Assembly: GCA_025403435.1 (NCBI GenBank)
Contig: CM046345.1
Coordinates: 16,844,160 to 16,908,159 of the forward strand
Origin: Artocarpus heterophyllus
Lineage: Eukaryota > Streptophyta > Magnoliopsida > Rosales > Moraceae
DNA: 64,000 nt
Direction of reading: 5' to 3'
Numbering within the stretch: position 1 is the first letter of the stretch; the number at the start of each line of letters is the position of its first letter. The notes beneath the pieces are model-generated. The model saw only the letters and a list, made by a program, of their open reading frames with translations. It did no database searches and had not been told where the DNA came from. The position numbers and the translations under genes were made by a program. Shown here one piece after another: positions 11,413 to 22,255 of the stretch.

Positions 11413-11734
11413 ATGGAATGTTTTGTTGCAACCATGTCTTAAAATTTGTTGCACCAAAATTTTCAACTATTAAGCTTTCTAGCTTATTTTCATTTCATTC
11501 CTTCCTTGTCTAAGGTTATGGCATGATTTTTTATCTTAAAAATCCCATTTTCACTTTTATGAAATTTTTTTTGTAAAAATTAGATTTAAACAATAATCCT
11601 TATGATACCAACCCCTTAAATTCTTAGTAAATTTTTTTAGCATAGAATTTATTTCACAAAATTTGTACATAACTTACTTAACATAATCCTTAATTATTAC
11701 ATATTTAATGGACTAGAAATTCTCGGGTGTCATA

Positions 11735-12515
11735 TTATTAGCCCGAACCCAACGATGTGTCTTGCTCATTAGCCTAACCTTGACGACAAGTTTGGTCTTT
11801 TTAGCCCAACCCTATTGGCGAGTTCAACTCAATCCCGATGGTGAGTCCGGTCCTTCAACTCAACCTAGATAGCATGTCCGACTCACTAGCTTGACCCCAA
11901 CGACAAGTTCACTCCTTCGACCCAACCATGTGGATGAGTTCGACCTGACCTTGATGTTGGGTCCACCATGTCGACTTGACCTAAATGGCAAGTCTTATCT
12001 TTCGATCCCACTGTCAGCTAGTCTGGTCCCCTTAATGGCAAGTATGGCCATTTTATTAGGCCTAACCTTGACGGCAAGTTGGTCCTTAGATCCGTTCCCA
12101 ACAGGGAGTCTGATTCACTAGCTCTACCCAACAACCCAACCCCAGTGGTGATTATGCCTTATTAGTATGGCCCTTACTATGTATCGAGTCCTCTAGCCAA
12201 ACCTTGATAGCATATCCGACTCATTTGTCCCGACTTTGACAACGTGTTTGGCAGGCCGACTCGACCCCAACAATGAGACCGCCTTGCCTGGCTGACCTCG
12301 TTAATGTATCTGGCTCATTGGTTGGACCCTGATAGTAAGTCTTGTTCGTTCGTCCGACCTTATAGGCAATTTCCGTTAGACCACGACAACAAGTATAGTT
12401 TGCAAGGTCAACCCCGACAGCGTGTTTGACTCATTTACCGACCCTGATAGCGAGTCTAGTCGACCAACCCGATCCCAATGGCGATCTTGGCTTATTAGAC
12501 CATCCTAATCCGTTG
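11735..12515. repeat. Diverged 31-bp minisatellite (about 25 units)
   Basis: Roughly 25 imperfect units follow one another, each like CGACCCAACCCCGATGGCGA followed by GTCCGACTCATT. Period is near 31 bp with frequent small indels. It is clearly more GC-rich than its surroundings and ends near the putative gypsy LTR edge. The open frame at 11891-12121 is carried by the repeat and is not considered a gene. Confidence 0.75.
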
Positions 12516-14311
12516 TAGTCCTTAACTTTAGTAGTGACCATAACTTAAGATTTTTGTTATCAAAAAAATAAAACACAAGAAATTTTTATTTCAATAATTT
12601 AAAAAAAAGATGATAAAAATTAGAAAGAAAAAAAACAAAGTTACTAAATGTGTTTTCAAAAAGTTTTCATTTTTTTGCTGAAAAAAACTGTTTAAAAGAA
12701 CAATATCAAATCTAATCAATTCATTAAAAAGAAAACGTTGTGGTTAATACAAGAATTTCACACTTGACTCAACTTGAAGGGATAGAGTTCAAATTATTCC
12801 ACCCCAAATTAACCCAAAAAAAAAAAAAAAAAAGGACTATTGCATAATATAATTTAGAATGCGCTAAAATCAAGGTTGACTACACATGCATTAAAATGTA
12901 GATGATCTACCCTAACAAAAACAAGGTATATAAACATTAATAAAGCGAAATATCCTCACCTCATCAAAAGAAAGTTAAGGACACAGACAATATAGAATAT
13001 AGAAAACGGGGGAAGATTTTGACGAAAGGGCAAAAAAAAATCTTAATTGAGGAAAAGTTTTCTTTTTTTTTGGCAGAAAAAAACACGTTTTTCTAAACAG
13101 TTAGACTGTCTTAGTTTTTTCAAAAAAAAGACAAAAATAATTGTAACGAGGAGAGAAACCTCAACAGAGTGAAAATGAAAAAAACTAGAACTTTTTCATG
13201 CCCAAAAAGCATATTTTTTTGCGTCAAAAAACTGCTAAAAAAAAAGGTCATTTTGTCAAAATCAAATTTTCTTAAGTCTACTTTTCAAAATCCCCCGAAA
13301 ACGGGACTATCGATATCATGGCAAAAACTTATAATAATCATAACACAGCACTCTTTTAGAAATTTGGTATGTAATATTTTCTACCTTCTTCAGTGGGGCA
13401 TGTACCCCCTCTTATGCTCTATACAATAATGTTTTATATTTTTCTTTTTTGTTACCAAATTAAATGTCTTATAGTTTATAGAATAGAGTAACAGGAAATC
13501 GGAATATGCATATTATTATAACAATAGCAACGCTGCCGTAAAACTTAAGAAAAGCCAAATGGCAATTTCATTAAAAAAAGAAAAAAAGAAAAAAAGAAAA
13601 AAAACATTAACTGAGCAAAACGACATATCGATACATCGATTGTCCTCTTACCACCTAAAGCGATGCATGGATATTTCAATCAAAACAAAACAAACAAACA
13701 AACAAAAGATATATCGAAATCAATATATTGATATATTTGGATGGCTTGACTTTTAACACATGTTTTTTTGTTCTTTTATTTTGTAAAATTCAAATTCGTT
13801 GGTGTCTTGTTCATGACGGAGGTAAACATAGATTAGGGGCTTTAAGTCCCCTCAACTTTTTTCTTCCCCCTACATGATATAGATTGTACATGAGCAATAT
13901 ACTAAAAAAATTACCAAAATTTACATAAAGCCCTCCCTAAAATAATAAATTATATATAATCTCATACATTATACATTATGACGTGTTAGCAAACTTTATC
14001 TCTGTCACTGTCTGGTTCTGGTTTTCTTACAAGTCCTCTGTCTCCCTGGGGCTATTTATTGTCCCCCAATATTGATTCTAATTCGAAACTTATCTCCCTT
14101 AGCGTAGGCTGTCCCTGCTGCTGGATATGGTAGGTCGCCATTTGCCGCAGATTGTTGTTTCCTCAGCACCTGTTGCCGCCCTCCCGCAGGAGCTCCCTGG
14201 TTGTCCTTTAACTTCAGGCACATCAGTTTTTGTAGCATGGTCACAGTGAGCTACCGATTCTATCATATTCTTTTGTACTTCACCTACGAATTATTATCTT
14301 CCGATATTTAG
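12516..14311. other. AT-rich spacer, no gene seen
   Basis: The stretch holds many A and T runs, AAACAAAC-type simple sequence at 13685-13706 and a poly-purine run at 13574-13605. The frames at 13169-13429 and 13559-13756 are lysine-rich products of A runs. One small frame at 14056-14244 is listed separately. Confidence 0.6.
14056..14244 (-). other. Small open frame in a GC-richer patch, unrecognised
   Basis: A 62-codon minus-strand frame (MTMLQKLMCL..., with GAPAGGRQQV) lies in a patch markedly richer in GC than the surrounding 2 kb. Its composition is more protein-like than neighbouring frames. I do not recognise the family. It may be an old transposon or gene fragment. Confidence 0.2.
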
Positions 14312-14463
14312 GCCGTTTGGATAAAACGATTAGAACCAATAGTTTTAATTTAAGAATTGTAGCATGCGAGAGCTTTACACTACGGCTTTTACCATAACTT
14401 GTGAGAGCTTTTACACTGTTTACAGTTGTAATTGATGATTAAAACCGTTCTTCCAAACGACCC
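14312..14463. mobile_element. hAT-like MITE with GTTTGGA ends
   Basis: Terminal inverted repeats are GGCCGTTTGGATAAAACG at the left and the complement of GGGTCGTTTGGAAGAACGG at the right. The interior contains TGTAGCATGCGAGAGCTTT and a second GAGAGCTTTTACACTG, a core shared with repeats at 30650-30775 and 62560-62737. No convincing 8-bp target duplication is visible. The terminal motif and size fit hAT-derived MITEs. Confidence 0.6.
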
Positions 14464-16494
14464 AATTGTGTTGTTTTTATACCACTCTGTTCTTGTGTCC
14501 TCAATTGTAGTGTTTGTGCCTGTTCAGAAAGTTTCAATTTCGTGGTCAGATCAACTTGATCTCTTAATGGTGATAATCTGGTATTGAATTGGTGTAGCAA
14601 ATATTCCTGTTTGGGGGAGCTTAGTTCGAGCTGACCATGCTACTTTGTTGATTTTACCTACCAAATTAATTTTGACTCATGAAATTAAATTGTTTGTTAT
14701 CTATCGAGCATTATAGGCTCTGAATATGGTCCCAAATTTGACTTAGATGTGATTCAAGCCGTTCTTTTTTTTTATTTTTTTTTTGGGTGAAAGGCCTAAT
14801 TTGGTCAATATGGTCTTCAACATACTGCTGTATTGTTCCTTTGGAGTCTGGGTGAGCTTTACAACCATCACTTCAATCATGTATCACTGAGCTCAAGAAC
14901 ATATCTCTTAAAAAATAAATTACTTAGATTATCTTTGTAGTTTTCTTCTCAGTGCAAAAATTTATAGTTTTCCATTACGTCATGTAAGAGCCAAAAATAA
15001 GCGCTAAAAAGAGAATCGTTGATCCTCGATCTCTTTACTTTGCTTTCCCCTCTAATAATGCATGCACCATAAGTTACTTTAATTTTTCTACTTTTTGGAA
15101 GTCAGGATAATTAATTAATTAATTATCAATCTCAGCATGAATTTTTTAAGGCAATTAAAATTACAAGGATTTAATTAATTATTTTGATTTAAAATAATGA
15201 TTTTTTATGATCCTTTAATAAAGAGAACACAATCTAAAAGAATGATTAAAATCCTTGTGATTATGCTAAAAATTTAAATATCATAAGATAAATTATTCTT
15301 ACACTCTCACTGAGTGTTTCCATATAGTTTGTCTGTAAATGATAGGAAATTTTGGATGAGTAGAGGCTCTTACTTCAAAAAAAAAAAAAAAGGTAAGTAA
15401 AAATTTCACCTACGGTATGAACAGTTTCTAAATAAAATGTTTTTACATGATTTTTGAAATAATGAAATGCATGTTCAATGTTATGCCATGCCATATTATG
15501 TTATGATTTACTTAGTAAAGTTAGGCTATGTTTGTATCTATAATGTATGAATTATGTCATATGTGGTATACGATGTGTGCTGTATTAAAATATACCTTTT
15601 ATTGACTTTCAATTAAGCATGTTCATAATATATAGTATAGGGTGTTATGTAGTAACATGTTATATTGTATATACACAATAAGATAAGTAAAACTGATAAG
15701 ACAAGTTAAAGGTGTCGTACCAACCTCTCGACCTACAAGGAGGCTTAAGTTTAAAAAAATAATAAATTAGATCATGGTATTGTTGGACCTTATGTACTTG
15801 ATTTCCTGAGGATCGTGCATAGCCTGTACAAACATCTGGGTTCAATCAGTACGATGAGATAAGACTTAAATAATTAACATAAAACACATCCATAATTAAG
15901 CATCAAATGGTAATGCATATTTTACCAAATGATTTTCAAATGTGCTTTGCGAGTTTAACTTTCTACTTGTTGAGTGAAAGCTCATTTTAGTATGCTTATG
16001 CTATAAGTAAGGAATCTATCAGCAATGCGTTACAAGCAGTGGAGAGCGGCAGATAAATGGTGGAGATGAGAAATGGATATCACTTACGTAAAATGCATTT
16101 TTTGTAATATGTTTTCTAAATTATGTATGCATGAATAGTTAAGCAGTATTAGGAAAATGTGTTCTAGAGACTAAGGTTGTAGTCATGCGACAAATATACA
16201 TATATTTTCTAGTAAGAAATTATAATGATATTTAGTTTTAGAAATGTTATTAAAAGTTTATTTTAATTAAGAAAGGTATTAAAGGAATAATTTTTGTGAA
16301 ATTACTACACTAGTTTTAAAAGAATGAGTTTTAACAAGTTATTGTTACATTTAAGTTTCAAGAAATTATATTACATTTTAACTTTAATCAAAAAATTGTT
16401 TTTAGTATCTTATCTTAAAATATATTTAAGTTTGAGATTATGTAGTTAAATAATTACCATACAAGTAGGGTTGTTGCACTATATATATTATATT
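14464..16494. other. Spacer; one weak inverted repeat, no gene seen
   Basis: No credible coding frame is present. An imperfect inverted repeat pairs ATTACAAGGATTTAAT near 15160-15178 with ATTAAAATCCTTGTGATT near 15247-15264, a possible small foldback element. Confidence 0.45.
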
Positions 16495-16724
16495 CATATA
16501 TATGCTTCGTAAGTTACTCCTATTCGTCATTTTGTTTCGAAAAAACTTCAGTAGATTTGTCCTTATCTTGTTCAAGTAATTAAGTACTTGATGTATCAAT
16601 TTTAAGAGCCATGATAATAACTGACACTCTTTTCTTTCTTTTTTTTTTTTTGGGAACTATGGCAAATTTGAAGGCTTCCAATCTTATGAGTTCCGTGGAT
16701 TCCACGAGCTCTTTGTACGATGAG
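16495..16724 (+). repeat. Duplicated NLP-locus segment, copy 1 (uninterrupted)
   Basis: The segment TATGCTTCGTAAGTTACTCC through CTTGATGTATCAATTTTAAG to ATGGCAAATTTGAAGGCTTC recurs, diverged, at 16800-16920 plus 17405-17470 on the same strand and in reverse next to the NLP exon at 26670-26723. It carries the unoccupied site CCATGATAATAACTGAC corresponding to the CACTA insertion in copy 2. Confidence 0.65.
16674..16724 (+). pseudogene. NLP exon relic (17 codons)
   Basis: The sequence encodes ASNLMSSVDSTSSLYDE and aligns with the minus-strand NLP exon at 26670-26723, which encodes ACNLMSSHETSSNCSDDE. The splice signals are decayed: the acceptor reads TTTGAAG where the other copy has TTTGCAG, and the donor GTAT is replaced by GATA. 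It cannot be spliced normally and is a fragment of a duplicated NIN-like protein gene. Confidence 0.55.
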
Positions 16725-16799
16725 GATAGGTTTTTATAAGCTTATTTAAGCTCTAATAAAAAAAATTATGCCTAAAACTACTTTCTATACTTTTTATAT

Positions 16800-17470
16800 T
16801 TATATATATGCTTCATAAGTTATTCCTATTCCTCATTTTGTTTCAGAAACTTCTGTGAATATGTCCTTATCTTGTTTAAATCATTAAGTGCTTGATGTAT
16901 TGCATATAAGCGCCATGATACACTACAAGAAAAACTACATTTAACGATATACGTAGTTTTTAAATGTCGTTAAAAAGTATATACAACGATATCTTCAACA
17001 ATGATGTCATTAACGATATTTGAAACAATAATTAACGACATCTATATAGATGTCGTATTAAAGGTCTCCTTTTAACGACAAGTAGGAGATGTCGTCAAAG
17101 CCTTGGAGATTCCACGACACCCCTTATAGACGACATTGGTCAAGATGTCGTCTATAAGGGGTGTCGTGGAATCTCCAAGACTTTGACGACATTTCTTACT
17201 TGTCGTTAAATAATTTAACGATACTAAACTATTGTCGTTAAAAGGAGACCTTTAATACGGTATCTATATAAATATCGTTAATTATTGTTTCAAATGTTAT
17301 TAACGACATGTTTATTGGAGATGTCGTTGTATGTACTTTTTAACGACACTCAAAAACTACATGTCGTAAATAATATATCGTTAAATGTAATTTTTCTTGT
17401 AGTGATAATAAATGACTTTCATCATTTTTTTATACAACTGTGGCATATTTGCAGGCTTTCTTGGAAATGT
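16800..17470 (+). repeat. Duplicated NLP-locus segment, copy 2 (split by CACTA MITE)
   Basis: The left part 16800-16920 matches 16495-16610 and the right part 17405-17470 continues the match to the intron end ACTGTGGCATATTTGCAGGC. A 484-bp MITE separates the two halves. The exon part after GCAG has diverged beyond recognition. Confidence 0.6.
16921..17404. mobile_element. CACTA-type foldback MITE (484 bp)
   Basis: The ends are CACTACAAGAAAAA and its exact complement TTTTTCTTGTAGTG, the hallmark of CACTA (En/Spm) elements. A 3-bp ATA duplication flanks it at 16918-16920 and 17405-17407, again typical of the superfamily. The element is close to one long palindrome built from TTAACGACA and TGTCGTTAA words; around the centre (about 17107-17180) arms such as CCACGACACCCCTTATAGAC match perfectly in reverse for about 34 bp. 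It has no coding capacity and would move only with transposase supplied from elsewhere. Confidence 0.9.
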
Positions 17471-18054
17471 TGAGCTGGATGATCGATGGTTATATAACCA
17501 ATTTTATCTAATTTAAAAAATGTTTCTAATGCTTCTTCTGATCAGATCGATCATAACATGTTGGTGTATTTTGTGCGTAAGGAGAGAATGGAGGCTAAAA
17601 AATTCTGGAAAAAAGAAATATGTTTAAGGTGTGTATGAATATTTTTCTTGAAGGTTTTATACGTTCTTACTTATTTAAATTTGCTAGAAAGTTTTTGTAG
17701 CAAATTACCCCCAAGATACAAAAACACTTGAACTCTATATTTAACACAATATAGTGTTTCAGAACAAAATATGAATTCTGTAATAACTCTGGGGTTTTTA
17801 AAAAGTCATGCGTGCCATTTGAAGAATGGTTACAGTCAAACCAATCCATACAACCTTCACACAATGTACCGTATAAAATGTAAAGGTATCTCTTCACTCA
17901 TAAAAGTGTCTATTCATCTCAATACATTTATTACAATGGATGTATAAGCTGCTAATTGATATTTAGGCTTGTATGAAAGCACACAACCAATGAATACACC
18001 AATTCGGAACATGGCTAAAGACTCATATATTCAATGTAGATTTGCACGAGAAAG
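17471..18054. other. Spacer, nothing recognised
   Basis: AT-rich DNA without a credible frame, RNA gene or transposon edge that I can identify. Confidence 0.5.
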
Positions 18055-18285
18055 TGCCACGGTGCCACCTTTTTAGTGTCCTGCGCTACCCTCACTGTGC
18101 AAATGTTGCACATGTTACAACAATGGGCACCGCAGCCTTTCCCTTAGGCGCCACAGCACCAAAACCTTTTCAAATGGGTGTCATAGCCTTGGTTTTTGGT
18201 GTTGCGGTCCCTGTGGCTTTGTTTTATTTTGTGTTGTTTTGCACCTCTAGCGCCGCGGCCTCTAATATGAGTGCTACGGTGCTTC
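18055..18285. repeat. Diverged GC-rich minisatellite-like block
   Basis: Words such as GTGCCACGGTGCC, GGGCACCGCAGCC, GGCGCCACAGCACC, GGTGTTGCGGTCC, AGCGCCGCGGCC and AGTGCTACGGTGC recur every 25-40 bases. The frame at 18042-18461 is carried by this repeat and is not considered a gene. Confidence 0.5.
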
Positions 18286-19084
18286 AAGTTAAAACTAAAC
18301 ACATTAAAATATGTTTTTCAATTTATATCTATGTGATTTTTGATCTTAAACATGTTAGGGAGATATATTACAATCTCTCACTAAATTGTAATATTTCTCC
18401 AGATCTAACAATAAACTCATACATACATGAAGGTATTTTTTTGATTTTAACCTTCAATTAGTGAATGTATTTCAAAGTAGTCACAAGACAATAGTGTGCT
18501 TTACGATGAGACTTAAAAAATGCACATTTTTTAAAGCTAAAATTATTCATTTTACATTCGTATTTCTCATTAAAACCCTTAATTTAAGCAATTATGTATC
18601 AAACAATATTTTAGAAATATGTATAATTATAAGTTTTTAATAGGTTTTTATGTTTAAAAATATTTTGGTAATTTTTAGAGTCATTTTTGTATGTAAAATA
18701 TTAGTTTAATCTAAAATTAATTAAACCTGTAAAAATAATATGTAGTAATTTTATTTTAAGTCTTAATGTATTTATAGTGTGTTTTAAGTTTGTAAATATA
18801 ATTTATAATATTTTTAATAATTTCTAAAAAATACTTTCAAGTCTTAAAATTACATTATGTCAAATAGAAAAGGGTTGAAATTTTATAAATATGTAAATAT
18901 TTTAGTGTGTTTTTATGTAAAATAAATATTTTTAAAATTATTTTAAATATTATATTTATAAAATAATTACTTTTGTTTTAATTTTTTGTCTTCAGATTTA
19001 AAATTCAGAAAAAACGGAGTAAAACAATGCCAAATCAGGTGAAATCGGGCAACAAATGTTTTTAAAGATACAAAAAATTTGAAT
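18286..19084. other. AT-rich spacer, no gene seen
   Basis: Almost entirely A and T with no frame, repeat edge or RNA gene recognised. Confidence 0.6.
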
Positions 19085-19460
19085 TCATAAACCAACAGGA
19101 CACGTGGGATCTTCTTGCCATCAGATATGTAGCCAAATCGTTCAGGACAGTCGGCTTGCAGGACATGTGTCAGTCCACAGTCGCAGCCGCTAGACAATGG
19201 CGTCAGTGGGTCCCACGTCTTGGAGGAATCTAAAGGAACGCCAAATCTGCTACAGCTTGTCCTACTGCGCACACCTTTGAAACCGTTCGATGGATTACAG
19301 GCTTAGCCAACGGTCAAGATTAGTAGGTCCGATCCAAGTTTCGTTTCTAGGTTTGTGGCCATTGGATCAATGCGTTTAACATCGAGGATCGCGTCTCTTC
19401 CGCACCTCCCACCACCACAAAGCATCGGATTCCGACCAAAATCTGGAACCCCCAGCGGAG
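19085..19460. other. GC-rich island, promoter-like
   Basis: A sharp rise in GC within AT-rich DNA. It contains GTGGGTCCCACGT-like palindromic words, CAACGGTCAAGATTAG and CCATTGGATCAATGCG, which resemble plant promoter or 5' UTR sequence. Frames on the minus strand (18967-19272, 19303-19500) do not look like a known protein. It may be the relic of a promoter or captured gene 5' end. Confidence 0.3.
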
Positions 19461-20810
19461 AAAAAAAAAAAGAGAAATATATTTTTAAAAAATTTGTCAA
19501 TTTGGCAAATTGACTAAAATAAAATTAAAAAAAAATAAAAAAATTATTAAAAAAGCTGAATAGCATGAAAGCTTAGCCCATAAAAAGGGCGGTTTGCTCG
19601 GGTCTTCACCCCACTCTGTAGTGTAGAAAAATATTGTTTCTCTTAATAGTTTAGTTTTTGGGTTTAAGTTTTTGTAATTTCTCAATTTATGTTATAAAAA
19701 TTATGCTCAATATTATTTTTAGTATTTTTTTATTTTAAATATGTCTTCTTAATTTATCTTTTTAGCTGAGAAGAGAGGAAAAAATTCTAATAAAGTAACT
19801 TTAAATATCTTTCATTTTTCTTATTTTTTTAAGTAGTTATAACACTAAACTATTTTCTAGAAAACTTAAGATTTTAATTTTTTTTAGCTGAAACTTTTCC
19901 AAAATTTTGGTTTTGATTTTTCGACTATATAGACTAATACGGATAATAATTAGAAGGACCTTGATTAGTCATAGACAAAAAATAGCTTCATAAATGCTTA
20001 ACTTATTATTTTGGTTGTTATTTTAGTTACGTAATACTAAAATTATGATTGTTTATTAAGTTAAAATTTTGCCACATTATAGACATAAAATGACATTGTA
20101 AATGCTTGGTAATGCTTGATTTATTGTCAGTATAAGATGATATAATGTATTCTTAAACCAATTAATAATAATTAGCAAAACAAAAATATGTTTAAGTTAA
20201 TTGCCGGAACAGAACCTCTGAACTTTAGCATTGTTATAATTATTGTTGTATCTCTTTAATTAGTTACTATCAATATTGTTATTATTAAAGTTATTTTAAA
20301 TTATTTGCATTTATTGTTGAAGTTTCGTTTTAATTTAGTCTGCATTTCTTATTATTAAAATTCTAAAATCATAAAAACTCTGAAAATAGAAAAATACTTT
20401 AAAAATGTGTACATATTATAAATATATTGTAAATAATTAATATTAATCCTCATATTTTTCAGTTTAAAAATAAATAAATAGTTAATATAATAAATGTACT
20501 GGACTGTAGCGATATCTTTCACTGTTGGTTTAACTTTAGATTCATCGAGTTTATTACTTGAGACAACTTTATACTATCACTGTGTGTTTAACCTTATATT
20601 CACCGAGTTTATTATTTGAGACAACTTTATACTTGGTTATATTAGATTGCACTTTTTAAAGACTCAAAATTGCAAGAAATACAGTTTCTTATAAGAGATT
20701 AAAACATTATATCAAAAGTTTTTAAAGGTTGTAATAAATAGCATATTTGATAAAACCTTCATTATACACCAACAAAATATATAAAATACCCCCATTTTAA
20801 AAACTTGTGC
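19461..20810. other. AT-rich spacer, no gene seen
   Basis: No credible frame. A near-duplicate of about 70 bp (ACTGTTGGTTTAACTTTAGA and following, compared with ACTGTGTGTTTAACCTTATA) occurs at about 20520-20640. Confidence 0.5.
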
Positions 20811-21454
20811 AAATATGATTTGTTTTATTTTACTTTTCCAGATTCTTGTTTTCCACTCTCTCTCTTTTCCCTCTACTTTCTCTCACTTGGTTCTCCTATC
20901 TGTGACAAAGATCGCCCGTTGTCGGCTTCGTGATTTCCGGCAAAGCTTGGCACTGATTCATCTGCGTCTCCATCTCCGATCTGTCAGTGTTATGATCTTC
21001 GTAATCCCTCTTGATTCATGATCTGGTCCTTCGTCTCTTGGTTTGTTGGGATCACTCTTTCTCTAATCGCTCTTCTATTCGTGGTGTGGTGGAGCATTTT
21101 CCAACGATGGTTTGACTTCTAAGTTGTTGGAGTTTGGTTGACTGTATTGTTTGAAGCAAACGGATCTAGCTGTAAGCTGTAACGCTTGGTGAGATTCGAG
21201 AGTTTTGAAGCCAAAGTTCGACTAATCATGATCGGAGTTAGGACGATCGGTCTGTGCTGACCTCGACAAGGTGAGTGGTTTCCGCAGTAGGCCGCACGTG
21301 TCCGAAGCGTGACCGGAGCGTGGCTAGAGCATGAAGCAATTGCTTTTTCTTTTTATTTTCAGTTCTTTTGAAATCAGATTTTGTATTCCATTTCCGTGGT
21401 AATTTTTTGTATAGGATTTTTTGTAAATATGGAGTCTTTTGGTGGTCCAGCAAA
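20811..21454. other. Pyrimidine-rich then GC-richer segment, possible gene 5' relic
   Basis: A CT-rich run (about 20840-20900) leads into GC-richer sequence containing GATTTCCGGCAAAGC and GCACGTGTCCGAAGCGTGAC. This resembles a plant 5' UTR and first-exon region, but no frame continues and none was recognised. It runs into the minisatellite at 21455. Confidence 0.25.
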
Positions 21455-22255
21455 CTCATCAGTGAAATTTTACATTTACACTGTAATATAGTATTAAAAG
21501 ATTAATATTGTATTTTTTGACTGCCAATGATCAAATGACTTGTATTTACACAATAATACAGTATGGCAATGTTAATATTGTATCTCCTAGCCACCAACGA
21601 AGTCAATGGTGACATTTTTGTATTCATATGGAAATATAATATTACAAGGTTAATATTGTATTTCTTGGTTGCCAACGGTCAGCCGAGGTTGCCAATGAAT
21701 TTTTGTCTTTACACTAAAAATACGATATTTCTTGTTATATATTGTATTTCGCGACCACTAGCAGTCATCCAAATTCGTCGATGAATTTTTGTTTTTATAC
21801 AATGAATACAGTATTTTTTGGTAAATATTATGTTTCCCATCCACCAGCTGACCGACGAAGTCCCCAATGAATTTTATATTGACAGGTGAATACAATATTT
21901 CTTACAAAATATTGTGTTTCCCATCTACTGGTCGACTGGCAAAGTCCCCTGTGAAATTTTGCATTTACACGAAGCGGTATTTCTCAAAAAATATTGTGTT
22001 TCTCGACTGTTGATGGGCCGACCAAGTGCTTGGTGAATTTTTGTATTACATAGTAAATACGGTATTTCTCACCCGCCGACAGCCTAGCAAAGTCACTAGT
22101 GAATTTTTATATACAGTAAATACGATATTTATTGATAAATATTGTATTTCCAAACAGTTGGCGCTCTGACAAAGTCATTGGTAAATTTTTATATTTACAT
22201 GAAAAATACAGTATTTTTTAATAAATATTATATTTCTCAGCCGCCAGCACCTAAG
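21455..22255. repeat. Diverged 80-bp minisatellite (about ten units)
   Basis: About ten imperfect units start near 21459, 21539, 21611, 21697, 21781, 21867, 21951, 22031, 22099 and 22181. A unit reads roughly GTGAATTTTTGTATTTACAC, AGTAAATACAGTATTTCTTG, TAAATATTGTATTTCTC, then a GC-richer CCGCCAGC...GACGAAGTC. Each unit alternates an AT-rich inverted repeat (AATACAGTATT / AATATTGTATT) with the GC-richer half. Confidence 0.75.

Larger units (their letters stand above)
7294..11734 (-). repeat. Putative Ty3/gypsy 5' LTR, about 4.4 kb
   Basis: The left edge is set by the primer-binding site. The right edge is proposed at TCGGGTGTCATA (11723-11734), which on the minus strand reads as the start of a TGNNACACCC-type LTR, as seen for the second gypsy LTR at 50029-52391. 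No coding potential is visible between. The interior has many diverged short tandem repeats (about 7850-8030, 8830-9060, 11236-11412) and paired segments resembling transcribed LTR sequence. The length is extreme for an LTR, so one or more nested insertions are possible. Confidence 0.45.

Noticed and set aside
11891..12121. 76-codon frame in a GC-rich stretch
   Set aside because: It lies inside the 31-bp minisatellite and its open length follows from the repeat.
13559..13756. Lysine-rich open frame
   Set aside because: It is produced by runs of A and GAAAAA repeats; no domain or codon bias supports a gene.
18042..18461. 139-codon frame, the longest unassigned frame in the left half
   Set aside because: The first half is a GC-rich repeat and the second half AT-rich spacer; no recognisable domain.
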